A stretch of DNA of 64,000 nt from Gammaproteobacteria bacterium (GCA_018824405.1 JAHJGO010000016.1:124001-188000); one strand, 5' to 3'. Counted from the first letter of the stretch, positions 48,232 through 57,072 are shown. The notes: generated from the letters alone by a model not told the origin. Program-made: numbers and translations.

Positions 48232-48675
48232 TCAGTCGCCGCAGCCAGCAAAGCCTTCAGCTGCCATCTTGGCTTCGAATGCCTCTGCCGTGGCGGGACC
48301 GCTTATCAGTTCTCCGCACTCGTTTTGCCACTGTGCGGGCGTCATTCTGACCACCCAGCCCTGAACATAGGGGTCGCGGTTCATCAGGCCGGGGTCAGCG
48401 TCCAGTTCTTCGTTGACTGCGATGATTTCGCCGCCCACAGGAGCCTTGACAGGCCCTACCCATTTTCCGGACTCGATGGTGGCGACCGATTTGTTCTGTT
48501 CGATGACTTTGCCGGGCTTTTTCGGCATGCAGGATACGATTTCTCCCGCCAGCGCACAGCCATATATGGTCATGCCCACGGTGATCGAGCCGTTTTGCTC
48601 AAGCCTTGCCCAGACGTTATTTTCGACGTTGTAATAAAGGTCATCGGGAAAATCGCAGCCGCGTACTGTTGCCAT
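48232..48675 (-). CDS. GcvH-like lipoate-binding protein (LbpA type)
   Basis: Single-domain lipoyl carrier of 147 residues, start set at MATVRGCDF since the upstream frame shows no homology. The lipoylation site is K71 in VATIESGKWVGPVKAP, a context typical of LbpA proteins of the sulfur-oxidising heterodisulfide-reductase-like (sHdr) system rather than glycine-cleavage GcvH (ESVK-type). GGEIIAVNEELDADPGL and GWVVRM complete the fold. No gcvT or gcvP is present, and neighbours are cysM and a radical SAM protein. Unlike usual LbpA it has several cysteines (C7, C40, C49, C120, C145). The sHdr genes themselves are not in this window. Confidence 0.8.
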   Translation of the reverse strand: MATVRGCDFPDDLYYNVENNVWARLEQNGSITVGMTIYGCALAGEIVSCMPKKPGKVIEQNKSVATIESGKWVGPVKAPVGGEIIAVNEELDADPGLMNRDPYVQGWVVRMTPAQWQNECGELISGPATAEAFEAKMAAEGFAGCGD

Positions 48676-48700
48676 GTGAACTAGTCCTGATAAATCATTC

Positions 48701-49588
48701 TTATGCCGGAAATATACCGGTAGAGAGGTAGCGGTCGCCGCGGTCGCAGACGATGGAGACGATGATGGCATTTTCTGTCCGGGCGGAAACCTCAAGTGCC
48801 GCAACCAGCGCGCCACCCGATGAGATGCCGGCAAAGATGCCTTCCTCGCGAGCCAGGCGGCGGGTCATGTCTTCTGCTGCTGCCTGGCGGACTTCGACGA
48901 TCTGGTCCACCTGGCTGAAATCGCAGATTTTGGGCAGGTATTCCGGCGGCCATTTGCGTATGCCGGGAATCTGCGAGCCTTCGGACGGCTGGGCGCCGAT
49001 GATCTGGATGGCCGGATTCTGTTCCTTGAGGTAGCGCGAGCAGCCCATGATGGTGCCGGTGGTGCCCATGCTGCTGACAAAGTGGGTGATGGTGCCCTCC
49101 GTGTCGCACCAGATTTCGGGGCCGGTGCTTTCGTAGTGGGCGAGCGGATTGTCCGGGTTGGAAAACTGGTCGAGGATGATGCCCTTGCCTTCTTCGTGCA
49201 TGCGGTTGGCGGTGTCGATGGCCGCTTCCATGCTGCCTTCTTTCGGCGTGAGCACGATTTCCGCTCCAAAGGCGCGCATGATCTGGCGTCGTTCCACGCT
49301 CATGTGTTCCGGCATCACCAGCACCATCCTGTAGCCGCGCATCGCTGCCGCCATGGCCAGGGCAATCCCCGTGTTGCCGCTGGTGGCCTCGATCAGGGTA
49401 TCGCCGGGCCTGATTTCGCCGCGCGCCTCGGCGCGCATGATCATGGACAGGGCAGGGCGGTCTTTGACCGATCCCGCCGGGTTGTTGCCTTCCAGTTTGA
49501 GCAGCACGGTATTCGAGGTGTTGCCGGGAATGCGCTTGAGCTTGACCAGCGGAGTGTTGCCGACAAAATCTTCGATGGTTTTAAACAT
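48701..49588 (-). CDS. cysM: cysteine synthase B (O-acetylserine sulfhydrylase)
   Basis: PLP enzyme making cysteine from O-acetylserine with sulfide or thiosulfate, 295 residues. The PLP lysine is K42 in AGSVKDRPALSM, with the phosphate-binding TSGNTGIALAMAAA and the CysM-like MPEHMSVERRQIMRAFGAE. CysM rather than CysK is favoured by length and the MFKTIEDFVGNTPLVKL start. The start at 49588 has AGGA upstream and overlaps the diguanylate cyclase stop by 8 bases. Its position ahead of the lipoate-binding protein suggests a sulfur-metabolism operon. Confidence 0.93.
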   Translation of the reverse strand: MFKTIEDFVGNTPLVKLKRIPGNTSNTVLLKLEGNNPAGSVKDRPALSMIMRAEARGEIRPGDTLIEATSGNTGIALAMAAAMRGYRMVLVMPEHMSVERRQIMRAFGAEIVLTPKEGSMEAAIDTANRMHEEGKGIILDQFSNPDNPLAHYESTGPEIWCDTEGTITHFVSSMGTTGTIMGCSRYLKEQNPAIQIIGAQPSEGSQIPGIRKWPPEYLPKICDFSQVDQIVEVRQAAAEDMTRRLAREEGIFAGISSGGALVAALEVSARTENAIIVSIVCDRGDRYLSTGIFPA

Positions 49589-50564
49589 TGGATTCCTGGG
49601 GCGCAGCTTGGTAGAGATGATCGCATTCGGCCACAATTCCTGCGATGGCAATGCAGTTCTTGCCATGAGCCTTGGAGTATTTCATTGCGCGCCCGGCACG
49701 CACATAATAGGCTTCGCGCATTTCGTCCGGTTGCAGCAGGGCGACGCCAAAGCTGGCGGTCAGGGGGCGCAGCAGGGGCAGGATAAGCAGGCTTTCGAGA
49801 TCCATGCGCAGGCGCTCAGCCACGATCATGGCGCCCATTTCGTTGGTTTCCGGCAGCAGGATGGCAAATTCCTGTCCGCCGTAACGTGCGACCAGATCCA
49901 GTGTACGGGTTGCGCCATTGAGGATGGTGGCGACATGTTGCAACAGTTCGTCGCCCACTTCGCGGCCGAATTCATCGTTGATTGCGCTGAAATTGTCCAG
50001 ATCCATCAGGACTAATGCCAAGGGTCGGCGGTAGCGCTCCCAGCGCAGAATCTCCTCGCTCACGCGCGAGTCGAGCAGCTTGATATTGGCCAGGCCGGTG
50101 AGTCCGTCATTGCGCTTGATGGTTTCCATTTCCTCCTGCAGTTTCTGCAGGGCGTGATTGCGCTTGGAAAGGATTTTCCGGTTTTCTTCCAGTTCCTGGT
50201 TAAGGCGCTCGTTTTCGCTGCTGAGCGACTCGAAGGCAGAGATATCCAGCTCGGCTGCAAGCATGAATAACTGGTTGCGGCGAAAAATCGAACCGGCAAA
50301 AGCACGTGTCAAGCCATGTCCGATGTTGAGCGTGATCAGGCCGGTGTAAAGCAGGCCTGTTTCATCCGGCTGCATCAAGACCAGCTGGTGGAGCGGCGGC
50401 TCGGCAAGGCGCTGGGCGATGCTGCCACTGGCCTCGGGCGTGAGGGTAAAGCGAAACCCCTCGTTGGCTTCGATGATATCGCCGTTGCTGTCGAACATGG
50501 CTACGGCTATCGCGCGCAGCGGATCAAGCCAGGACGGTATGAAAGTGAAGTTGGCCGAATTCAC
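49581..50564 (-). CDS. GGDEF-domain protein with GGQEF active site
   Basis: Predicted c-di-GMP signalling protein of 327 residues. An N-terminal PAS-like domain (about 15-110) is followed by a coiled coil (115-150, ENERLNQELEENRKIL) and a GGDEF domain (152-315). The signature is GGQEF (229-233): the third residue, normally Asp/Glu and a metal ligand, is Gln. The inhibitory RxxD (R220-D223) and the substrate-proximal MDLDNFSAINDEFG are intact. Activity may be reduced or lost, leaving a c-di-GMP or GTP sensor; GGQEF variants are nonetheless known among putative cyclases. It overlaps cysM by 8 bases. Confidence 0.87.
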   Translation of the reverse strand: MNSANFTFIPSWLDPLRAIAVAMFDSNGDIIEANEGFRFTLTPEASGSIAQRLAEPPLHQLVLMQPDETGLLYTGLITLNIGHGLTRAFAGSIFRRNQLFMLAAELDISAFESLSSENERLNQELEENRKILSKRNHALQKLQEEMETIKRNDGLTGLANIKLLDSRVSEEILRWERYRRPLALVLMDLDNFSAINDEFGREVGDELLQHVATILNGATRTLDLVARYGGQEFAILLPETNEMGAMIVAERLRMDLESLLILPLLRPLTASFGVALLQPDEMREAYYVRAGRAMKYSKAHGKNCIAIAGIVAECDHLYQAAPQESNV

Positions 50565-50627
50565 ACTAAAAGATTTCTTGTGCAGAGAATGGTTGATTAT
50601 TATGCACGTTTTTTTTCGCTACAAATA

Positions 50628-50655
50628 GCAAAGCCCCGCATGGAGCGAGGCTTGC
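50628..50655 (-). terminator. hairpin after the comEA-like gene
   Basis: A stem of about 11 bp (GCAAGCCTCGC against GCGGGGCTTTGC, with one wobble and one bulge) lies 20 bp past the comEA-like stop. The following TATTTG is only mildly U-rich, so it may be a partial terminator. Confidence 0.4.
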
Positions 50656-50675
50656 TGGAAATTCCTGCCGCTAGT

Positions 50676-50978
50676 CTACCTGTTTTTTCTGGTATCGGGC
50701 TTTGCCGCAGATGAACGTGAGCTGCCGACTGTCAGTTCGGAGCGCATTTTGGCGACTGTTTTTGCGCCAAACCCGGTCACGTTCTTCAAATCATCCACGC
50801 TTCTGAAAGGCCCCATTTTACTGCGGTAGTCGATGATGGCCCGGGCTTTTGCCGGGCCGATCCCTTTTACCGATTCGAGCTGTGCCTGGGTCGCGCTATT
50901 GAGGTCGACCAGCTCACCCGCCCAGGATGCAGTCATGAAAGCAAGGCAGGCAAATAAAACGATCAGGAATCTTTTCAT
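50676..50978 (-). CDS. ComEA-like helix-hairpin-helix DNA-binding protein
   Basis: Exported protein of 100 residues: Sec signal MKRFLIVLFACLAFMTASWA, then a tandem helix-hairpin-helix domain (LVDLNSATQAQLESVKGIGP, KARAIIDYR, GFGAKTVAKM) that binds double-stranded DNA without sequence preference. This is the ComEA module used in natural transformation. The C-terminal tail is basic and low-complexity (SSRSSAAKPDTRKNR). Placement downstream of hldD is a recurrent betaproteobacterial order. No other competence genes are in the window. Confidence 0.9.
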   Translation of the reverse strand: MKRFLIVLFACLAFMTASWAGELVDLNSATQAQLESVKGIGPAKARAIIDYRSKMGPFRSVDDLKNVTGFGAKTVAKMRSELTVGSSRSSAAKPDTRKNR

Positions 50979-51004
50979 TCTGCAGCTCCGGCCGGATTGT
51001 GTAC

Positions 51005-52000
51005 TCAGGACTGTTTCAAAAGATGCTCGACATAACGCTCCACGCCCTGTTCCACGGTGTACAGCGGGGTGTCGTAGCCGGCTTTGCGCAGGGCCGAGAT
51101 GTCGGCCTGGGTAAAGCTCTGGTACTTGCCCTTGAGCGCTTCCGGGAAGGTGACATATTCGATGATGCCCTGCTGCTGTAATTGTTCCAGCGTCAGTGCG
51201 GCCTCGCCTTTGGCTGTGCGGCAGGCATTGATGGCGGCTACGGCGACGTCGTTGAAAGCCTGGCTGCGACCGGTGCCGAGGTTGAATATGCCGGACTGGT
51301 CGGGATGATCGAGGAACCACATGTTGATCTTGACCACGTCTTCCACCGACACGAAATCGCGCCGCTGTTCGCCATGGCCATAACCTTCGCAGCCTTCGAA
51401 CAGCTTGACCTTGCCTTCGGCCTGGTACTGGTTGAAGAAATGAAAGGCAACCGAGGCCATGCGCCCCTTGTGCTGCTCGCGTGGGCCATACACGTTGAAA
51501 TAACGGAAGCCGACGATCTGGCCGGTTTTTTCTTCCCACATGCGGCGCACATACTGGTCGAACAGAAACTTGGAATAGCCGTAGACGTTGAGCGGACTCT
51601 CGTGTTCGCGCGACTCGCTGAAAATGCTGCCGCCGCCATAGACGCTGGCGGATGAAGCGTAGAGGAACGGGATTTCCTCGTTCTGGCAGTGCTCCAGCAG
51701 GGTGATGGAATAGCGGTAGTTGTTCTCCATCATGTAGCGGCCATCGGTCTCCATTGTGTCGGAGCAGGCGCCTTCGTGGAAAACGGCTTTCATGGAATCG
51801 TCGAATGCACCATCCAGTACGGCATCGAGAAAGTCTTCCTTGTCCATGTAATCGGCGATTTCACAATCCACCAGATTTTTGAACTTGTCGGCTTTCTTAA
51901 GATTGTCCACCGCGATGATGTTGGTCTCGCCGCGTTCGTTGAGTGCCTTGACGATGTTCGCGCCGATGAAGCCCATGGCGCCGGTAACGATGTAGTACAT
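51005..52000 (-). CDS. hldD: ADP-L-glycero-D-manno-heptose 6-epimerase
   Basis: Final step of ADP-heptose synthesis for LPS inner core, converting the D,D to the L,D epimer with bound NADP. The 331-residue extended SDR protein has [16 protein letters not shown] at the N-terminus, the Y-x3-K pair in [12 protein letters not shown], and [15 protein letters not shown]. Normal length. Downstream of rfaE1, separated by a GC-rich repeat (52022-52107), so the two heptose genes share direction and probably a transcript. Confidence 0.95.
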   Translation of the reverse strand: MYYIVTGAMGFIGANIVKALNERGETNIIAVDNLKKADKFKNLVDCEIADYMDKEDFLDAVLDGAFDDSMKAVFHEGACSDTMETDGRYMMENNYRYSITLLEHCQNEEIPFLYASSASVYGGGSIFSESREHESPLNVYGYSKFLFDQYVRRMWEEKTGQIVGFRYFNVYGPREQHKGRMASVAFHFFNQYQAEGKVKLFEGCEGYGHGEQRRDFVSVEDVVKINMWFLDHPDQSGIFNLGTGRSQAFNDVAVAAINACRTAKGEAALTLEQLQQQGIIEYVTFPEALKGKYQSFTQADISALRKAGYDTPLYTVEQGVERYVEHLLKQS

Positions 52001-52021
52001 GTTTTTTCCTTTTTAAAAGCT

Positions 52022-52107
52022 AACCCCCTCAGTCCCCCTTGTCAGGGGGAAGAGGGCAATCCTCTCCGAATAGCGCCTCCCCTGATAAGGGGAGGATGGG
52101 AGGGGTT
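52022..52107. repeat. GC-rich palindromic repeat, family A copy 3
   Basis: 86 bp bounded by AACCCC and GGGGTT with cores CCCCCTTGTCAGGGGG and CTCCCCTGATAAGGGGAG. Same orientation as copy 1. It lies between rfaE1 and hldD and could form RNA hairpins within the transcript. Confidence 0.85.
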
Positions 52108-53026
52108 AAAACAGTTCTTCTGCGCTCACCACGGCCGTACCCAGCTTGCCGACCACGATGCCGGCTGCGCGGTTGGCAAACTGCACCGCTTCTGGCAAAT
52201 CCGCTCCGGCTGCTAGCATGGTGCCCAGCGTGGCGATCACCGTATCCCCGGCGCCGCTGACGTCGAATACTTCGCGTGCCTGAGTTTGTTCGTGCAGGGT
52301 ATCGCCTTCGCGATACAGCGTCATGCCTTCTTCACTGCGCGTGACCAACAGCGCCTCAAGTTCGAGCTGGCTGCGCAGTGCCTGGGCCTTGCGCGTCAGT
52401 TCTTCCTCGTTGTGCCAGCTGCCTGCGACCTGCTTGAATTCGCTGCGATTGGGGGTGAGCAGGGTAGCGCCGCGGTAGCGTTCGTAGTCCTCCCCCTTGG
52501 GGTCGGCCAGCACCGGCTTGCCTGCGGAGCGGGCCAGTTCGATCATGCGCTTGATATGTGTCAGGCCACCCTTGCCGTAATCGGAGAGGATCACCACGTC
52601 GGCATCCGCCAGCATGCGTTCGAAATCGGCCAGTTTGTTCTGCAGCACCTCGTGGCCGGGCCAGGTTTCGAAATCGATGCGCAGCAACTGTTGCTGGCGG
52701 CCAATGACACGCAGCTTGATGGTAGTGTCGAGTCCCGCATCGCGATGCAGCACCACGCGGATATTTTCGTGTTCCAGCAGGCGGGCCAGGCACTCACCCG
52801 CTTCGTCGGTTCCCGCTACCGAGAGCAGTGACACCTGAGCGCCCAGGGCGGCAGCATTGCGCGCTACGTTGGCCGCGCCGCCGGGGCGTTCCTCGGTCTT
52901 GCCGACATGCACCACCGGGACAGGGGCTTCCGGCGAGATGCGGCTGACTTCGCCGAACCAGTAGCGGTCCAGCATGACGTCGCCGACCACCAGGACGCGG
53001 GCTTTGGAAATATCTTGGATTTTCAT
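52106..53026 (-). CDS. rfaE1: D-glycero-beta-D-manno-heptose-7-phosphate kinase
   Basis: PfkB/ribokinase-family kinase phosphorylating heptose 7-phosphate at O1 in the LPS heptose pathway, 306 residues. It corresponds to the N-terminal kinase half of E. coli HldE, so the adenylyltransferase (RfaE2) must be encoded separately. ARVLVVGDVMLDRYWFG opens the fold, RPGGAANVARNAAALGA binds sugar, and the anion-hole/catalytic base sits in DVSGAGDTVIATLG. Part of the ugd-rfaE1-hldD run. Confidence 0.94.
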   Translation of the reverse strand: MKIQDISKARVLVVGDVMLDRYWFGEVSRISPEAPVPVVHVGKTEERPGGAANVARNAAALGAQVSLLSVAGTDEAGECLARLLEHENIRVVLHRDAGLDTTIKLRVIGRQQQLLRIDFETWPGHEVLQNKLADFERMLADADVVILSDYGKGGLTHIKRMIELARSAGKPVLADPKGEDYERYRGATLLTPNRSEFKQVAGSWHNEEELTRKAQALRSQLELEALLVTRSEEGMTLYREGDTLHEQTQAREVFDVSGAGDTVIATLGTMLAAGADLPEAVQFANRAAGIVVGKLGTAVVSAEELF

Positions 53027-53030
53027 GGTT

Positions 53031-53107
53031 GGGTTATGGGTAATTGGGAATGGGTGATGGGTGAAGAGCGGTGGTTTTCATTCCACATCACTCATCTCCC
53101 ATTACTC
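53031..53107. repeat. inverted heptamer-type repeat between rfaE1 and ugd
   Basis: The 84-bp gap is filled by an inverted repeat: AATGGGTGATGGGTGA and TCACTCATCTCCCATT pair at 14 of 16 positions. The arms are built from the GTGATGG/GTGATGA unit that also appears at the start of cmk. Confidence 0.7.
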
Positions 53108-53110
53108 GTT

Positions 53111-54433
53111 TTACAATCGGCCAATCGGGAAATACTCCAAGCCCTGTTCACGCACCGCTTTCGGCTCATACAGATTACGGCCGTCAAAAATGACCGGGGT
53201 TTTCAGGCTGGATTTGATGGCGGTGAAATCCGGGGCGCGAAACTCTTTCCACTCGGTGACAATGGCCAGTGCATCGGCGCCGGCCATGGCTGCCATGGGC
53301 GAGTCACAGAGGGTGAGACGTTTGTCGTCGCCGTAGATGCGGTGCGTTTCTTCCATCGCAGCCGGATCGTAGGCGGCAACCGTGGCGCCGCGCTGCCACA
53401 AACCTTCGATCAGCACGCGACTGGGTGCTTCGCGCATGTCGTCGGTGTTGGGTTTGAAGGCCAGGCCCCAGAGCGCGAAGCGCTTGCCGGACAGATCGTT
53501 GCCGAAGCGCTCGGTAATTTTCTTGAGCAGAATATGCTTCTGCTGGTCATTGGCGTCTTCCACTGCTTTCAATACCTGCAGTTCGACGCCATTGGCGCGC
53601 GAGGTACGTTGTAATGCCTGCACGTCCTTGGGGAAACAGGAGCCGCCGTAGCCGCAGCCGGGATAAAGAAAATGGTAGCCGATGCGCGGGTCGGAGCCGA
53701 TGCCCTGGCGCACGTGCTCGATGTCTGCGCCGAGGATTTCTGCCAGGTTGGCGAGCTCGTTCATGAACGAAATACGGGTGGCCAGCATGGCGTTGGCGGC
53801 GTATTTGGTCAGCTCGGCCGACTTGATGTCCATCACGATCAGGCGTTCGTGGTTGCGCTGGAACGGGGCGTACAAGGCGCGCATCAGCTCGGTCGGCCTG
53901 GCGTCGTCAGTGCCAACTACAATGCGGTCGGGGCGCATGAAGTCATCCACCGCAGCGCCTTCCTTGAGGAATTCGGGATTGGAAACCACGCTGAAATTGA
54001 GGCTGGTGCCGCGTTTCTGCAATTCTTCCTGCACTGCCGCACGTACCTTGTCAGCCGTGCCGACCGGGACCGTGGATTTGTCCACGATCACCTTATATTC
54101 ATTCATGTGCTGGCCAATCGCGCGTGCGGCCGAGACGACATACTGCAGATCAGCAGAGCCGTCTTCGTCCGGCGGCGTGCCCACGGCAATGAACTGGATC
54201 ACGCCATGGGCAGCGCTTTCTGCGACATCGGTGGTGAAACGCAGACGCCCGGCAGCCTGGTTGCGTCGCACCATGTCTTCCAGACCCGGCTCGTAAATGG
54301 GAATCTGGCCCTGTTTGAGCATGCCGATCTTGCGTTCATCCAGATCCAGGCACACCACGTCGTTGCCCACTTCTGCCAGGCAGGTGCCGGTCACAAGGCC
54401 GACATAACCGGTTCCAACAATACTGACTTTCAC
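53111..54433 (-). CDS. ugd: UDP-glucose 6-dehydrogenase
   Basis: Oxidises UDP-glucose to UDP-glucuronate with two NAD, supplying uronic acid for polysaccharide or lipid A modification. The 440-residue protein has the N-terminal NAD motif [19 protein letters not shown], the catalytic cysteine in [18 protein letters not shown], and FDGRNLYEP near the C-terminus. It overlaps the pyrF stop by 4 bases (ATGA) despite the unrelated pathway. Its location between lapAB and heptose genes suits envelope polysaccharide supply. Confidence 0.96.
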   Translation of the reverse strand: MKVSIVGTGYVGLVTGTCLAEVGNDVVCLDLDERKIGMLKQGQIPIYEPGLEDMVRRNQAAGRLRFTTDVAESAAHGVIQFIAVGTPPDEDGSADLQYVVSAARAIGQHMNEYKVIVDKSTVPVGTADKVRAAVQEELQKRGTSLNFSVVSNPEFLKEGAAVDDFMRPDRIVVGTDDARPTELMRALYAPFQRNHERLIVMDIKSAELTKYAANAMLATRISFMNELANLAEILGADIEHVRQGIGSDPRIGYHFLYPGCGYGGSCFPKDVQALQRTSRANGVELQVLKAVEDANDQQKHILLKKITERFGNDLSGKRFALWGLAFKPNTDDMREAPSRVLIEGLWQRGATVAAYDPAAMEETHRIYGDDKRLTLCDSPMAAMAGADALAIVTEWKEFRAPDFTAIKSSLKTPVIFDGRNLYEPKAVREQGLEYFPIGRL

Positions 54434-55158
54434 TTCTTTTCTCCAATATTTGCAATTTCTTGAGCGATCGCCTGCAAAGCCTGCAGGGGATCAGCCGCCT
54501 GGGTGATGGGGCGCCCTATGACCAGGTAATCGGCTCCCGCGCTCAGTGCATCGGCTGGCGTCATAATGCGTTTCTGGTCGTCCTGGCTGGCGCTGGCCGG
54601 GCGGATGCCGGGCGTGACAAGGCAGAAATTCGCTCCCAGGTCCTGCCGCAACAAGGCCGCTTCCTGTGCCGAACAGACCACGCCATCGAGCCGGCATTCC
54701 TGCGCCAGTCTGGCTAGCCGGCGCACCAACTGCTGCGGTTCCTCGCTGATGCCGAGGTCTGCCAGATCGTTCGAACCCATGCTGGTCAGGACCGTGACTG
54801 CGATCAGTTTTGGCCGTTTCGGCAAGCTATCCAGCGCCTCGCGCGCGGCGTTCATCATAGCACGGCCGCCAAGGGCATGAACATTGACCATCCACACCCC
54901 AAGGCTGGCTGCAGCCTTGCATGCCTGCGCGACAGTATGGGGAATATCGTGGAACTTGAGGTCGAGAAACACGCCGTAGCCCCGGCTGACCAGTTGTTCC
55001 ACCCAGGCCGGGCCGGCCGCAGTAAACAGCTCTTTGCCCACCTTGAGTTTGCACAGGCCGGGATCGAGGCGTTCCACCAGTTTCGATGCGTCTGCTGTGC
55101 TGGAGTAATCCAGTGCGACGATGATTTTTGGGTCCGGGAGTTGAAAATCGCTGATCAT
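54430..55158 (-). CDS. pyrF: orotidine 5'-phosphate decarboxylase
   Basis: Last step of UMP synthesis, 242 residues. The catalytic Lys-Asp array is in [16 protein letters not shown]; phosphate-binding residues lie in TPGIRPA and [12 protein letters not shown]. The start overlaps the lapB stop by 4 bases and its own stop overlaps ugd, so lapA-lapB-pyrF-ugd form a coupled block. The lapB-pyrF linkage also occurs in gammaproteobacteria. Confidence 0.96.
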   Translation of the reverse strand: MISDFQLPDPKIIVALDYSSTADASKLVERLDPGLCKLKVGKELFTAAGPAWVEQLVSRGYGVFLDLKFHDIPHTVAQACKAAASLGVWMVNVHALGGRAMMNAAREALDSLPKRPKLIAVTVLTSMGSNDLADLGISEEPQQLVRRLARLAQECRLDGVVCSAQEAALLRQDLGANFCLVTPGIRPASASQDDQKRIMTPADALSAGADYLVIGRPITQAADPLQALQAIAQEIANIGEKK

Positions 55159-56330
55159 GATGGGGTGTCCTGGTCTTCCTTGCGCTTTGGTGGCAACGTT
55201 TCCCAGCCGCCACAGGCGGGGCAGTGCCAGTGAAAAAGGCGCGCCTTGAAGCCGCAGCTTTCGCAGCGGTAGAGGGCAAGGCGCTGGCTATGCTGATGAA
55301 TCAGATTCTTTATCAGCGCGATATCCTGCCGTCGTTCGGCAGGGGCGTCCAGCAGCGCGGCTTCCAGCAGTTTGTCCAGGCCAAGCAGGCTGGGGTTGCG
55401 CCGCAGTTCGTCGCGTACCAGTTCGTAAGCGGCACGCGGACCCTCCAGTTCCAGCACGGCCTGGAAGGTGGTGTTGAGCAAGTCGATGGAAGTATGGTGG
55501 GCCAGATAGCCGCGCAGCAGAATCAGGGCTTCGCTGCTCTGTCCCAGTTGTCGATAATTGTCGAGCAGCTTTGCGGCGGTAAGCGTCAGGTATTCCGGGT
55601 TCTGGGTTTCTATCCGTTTCCAGAACTGGATGGCTTCGGTGTGGCGCCCCGCTTGCGCTTCCAGGTCTCCCAGCATGATGTTGGCGCGGGCGCAGCCGCG
55701 AGAGTTTTGTAATGCCTGGTTGAGGTTGTCGCGAGCGGCATCCGGATTGCTCTGGGCAATGTCATTCGCCGCCTGTTCGCAGTAAAACTGTGCAATTTCC
55801 TTGTTGAATGGTGTGGGCGATGTCGCGCTCAACTGCTGCGCGATGACGATGGCGTTTTTCCAGTCGCGTTCGGTTTCGTAAATTTCCAGCAGGAATTTAA
55901 GTGCCTGTTCGGCATAGGCAGTCTGGCGCAAGTCGCTGAAAATCTGCTCTGCACGATCGAGCAGGCCCGCTTTCAGATAGTCCTGGCCCAATTCGAAGCT
56001 TGCGCTGAGCTTTTTTTCAGCATCCAGTCCTGTGCGTTCAACCAGGGTCTGGTGCATGCGGATGGCGCGATCGATTTCACCGCGACGGCGAAACAAACTG
56101 CCGAGTGCGAAGTGCAGCTCCACGGTTTCCGGATCGGCGCGCACGACTTCGATAAAGGACTCGATTGCCTTGTCCTGCTGTTCGTTGAGGAGAAAGTTCA
56201 GTCCCCTGAAATACGATGCCGGAAGACGGCGAGACTCGGATTGCAGATGTTTGATGTCAATTCGCGCGGCCAGCCAGCCGAGGCTGAAGAACAGGGGGAG
56301 AGCCAGCAGCCACCAGAATTCAAATTCCAT
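55155..56330 (-). CDS. lapB: lipopolysaccharide assembly protein B (YciM)
   Basis: Inner-membrane-anchored regulator that presents LpxC to FtsH and so limits LPS synthesis, 391 residues (E. coli 389). An N-terminal anchor helix ([20 protein letters not shown]) is followed by TPR repeats (about 40-350) and a C-terminal rubredoxin-like zinc site, CESCGF ... CPACGGW. The start at 56330 is chosen since it begins this anchor helix; the frame continues upstream into the lapA region without similarity. Adjacent lapA is its partner. Confidence 0.95.
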   Translation of the reverse strand: MEFEFWWLLALPLFFSLGWLAARIDIKHLQSESRRLPASYFRGLNFLLNEQQDKAIESFIEVVRADPETVELHFALGSLFRRRGEIDRAIRMHQTLVERTGLDAEKKLSASFELGQDYLKAGLLDRAEQIFSDLRQTAYAEQALKFLLEIYETERDWKNAIVIAQQLSATSPTPFNKEIAQFYCEQAANDIAQSNPDAARDNLNQALQNSRGCARANIMLGDLEAQAGRHTEAIQFWKRIETQNPEYLTLTAAKLLDNYRQLGQSSEALILLRGYLAHHTSIDLLNTTFQAVLELEGPRAAYELVRDELRRNPSLLGLDKLLEAALLDAPAERRQDIALIKNLIHQHSQRLALYRCESCGFKARLFHWHCPACGGWETLPPKRKEDQDTPS

Positions 56331-56344
56331 CGTGGGTTCGCTCT

Positions 56345-56641
56345 CTAGGGATTGGGCTGGACATTTGCGTCCAGAGAAATGGGTGCGGAAGTTTGCATGG
56401 AAATTTTGGCTTCGCGGCGCAGTTTCTGGATTTCCCGCCTTTGCTTGAAAATGTGTCCAAGCGTTGCGGCAATGCCAGAAGCCGTTCCAAGGCAAAACGC
56501 AGTCACCAGTACCACGACCAGTGGTGCCTCCCACTGATAGCCGAGAAAATAATGCAAGGTGACGCTTTCACTGTTTTTGAGGGCAAAACCGAGCGCCAGC
56601 AGAAACAGGGCGATACCAGAAATCAGGGACAAATAGCGCAT
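56345..56641 (-). CDS. lapA: lipopolysaccharide assembly protein A (DUF1049)
   Basis: Small inner-membrane protein of 98 residues with two helices: ISGIALFLLALGFALKNS (about 7-24) and APLVVVLVTAFCLGTASGIA (about 39-58). The segment SVTLHYFLGYQWEAPL between them is typical of DUF1049/LapA. A cytoplasmic helical tail (IFKQRREIQKLRREAK) likely contacts LapB, encoded 14 bases downstream. The region just upstream holds the ihfB terminator, so lapA may have its own promoter. Confidence 0.93.
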   Translation of the reverse strand: MRYLSLISGIALFLLALGFALKNSESVTLHYFLGYQWEAPLVVVLVTAFCLGTASGIAATLGHIFKQRREIQKLRREAKISMQTSAPISLDANVQPNP

Positions 56642-56659
56642 TTCATGGTCTTTGGGATG

Positions 56660-56692
56660 AAAAAAGCGGCATGATCTTGCGATTATGCCGCC
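56660..56692 (-). terminator. rho-independent terminator after ihfB
   Basis: On the minus strand GCGGCAT and ATGCCGC form a perfect 7-bp stem followed by TTTTTT. It lies 37 bp past the ihfB stop and separates rpsA-ihfB from lapAB. Confidence 0.85.
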
Positions 56693-56728
56693 ATATTGGT
56701 TGACCGGCCAGAAGCCGGGTCAAATGCT

Positions 56729-57013
56729 TTATTCCGGGTAGTCCACACGTTCACGCAGTTCTTTGCCTGCTTTGAAATGGGGAACATACTTTTCCGGCAC
56801 GCTTACCTTGCCGCCGGTTTTCGGATTGCGTCCGACGCGAGGCGGGCGGTAGTTCAGACTGAAGCTGCCAAAACCGCGAATTTCAATGCGTTCTCCCTGG
56901 GCCAGGCTTTCCGCCATGGCTTCCAGTACAGTCTTGACCGCAAGCTCTGCGTCTTTTGCCACAAGCTGGGGGTAGCGAGCCGCCAGTTTGTTAATCAATT
57001 CTGACTTGGTCAT
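56729..57013 (-). CDS. ihfB: integration host factor beta subunit
   Basis: Nucleoid protein that bends DNA as a heterodimer with IhfA, 94 residues (E. coli 94). [15 protein letters not shown] opens the helical body, [15 protein letters not shown] precedes the arm, and the beta-ribbon arm carries [17 protein letters not shown] with the intercalating proline. The C-terminal [15 protein letters not shown] is typical. It follows rpsA, a conserved pairing, with a stable hairpin between. Confidence 0.96.
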   Translation of the reverse strand: MTKSELINKLAARYPQLVAKDAELAVKTVLEAMAESLAQGERIEIRGFGSFSLNYRPPRVGRNPKTGGKVSVPEKYVPHFKAGKELRERVDYPE

Positions 57014-57035
57014 GAGTTTTCCCTGCGTGGGTTGA

Positions 57036-57059
57036 CCGACCGGGGCGAACCCCGATCGG
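57036..57059 (-). other. 10-bp hairpin with UUCG loop between rpsA and ihfB
   Basis: In the minus-strand RNA a 10-bp stem (nine Watson-Crick pairs plus a G-U) closes on a UUCG tetraloop, an extra-stable RNA structure. No U-run follows. It is more likely an mRNA stability or processing element than a terminator. Confidence 0.6.
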
Positions 57060-57072
57060 ATTTGCCCGATTT

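Noticed and set aside
48232-48675. Annotation as glycine cleavage system H protein.
   Set aside because: The lysine context and neighbours fit LbpA better and no gcvT or gcvP genes are nearby, although only the window was examined.
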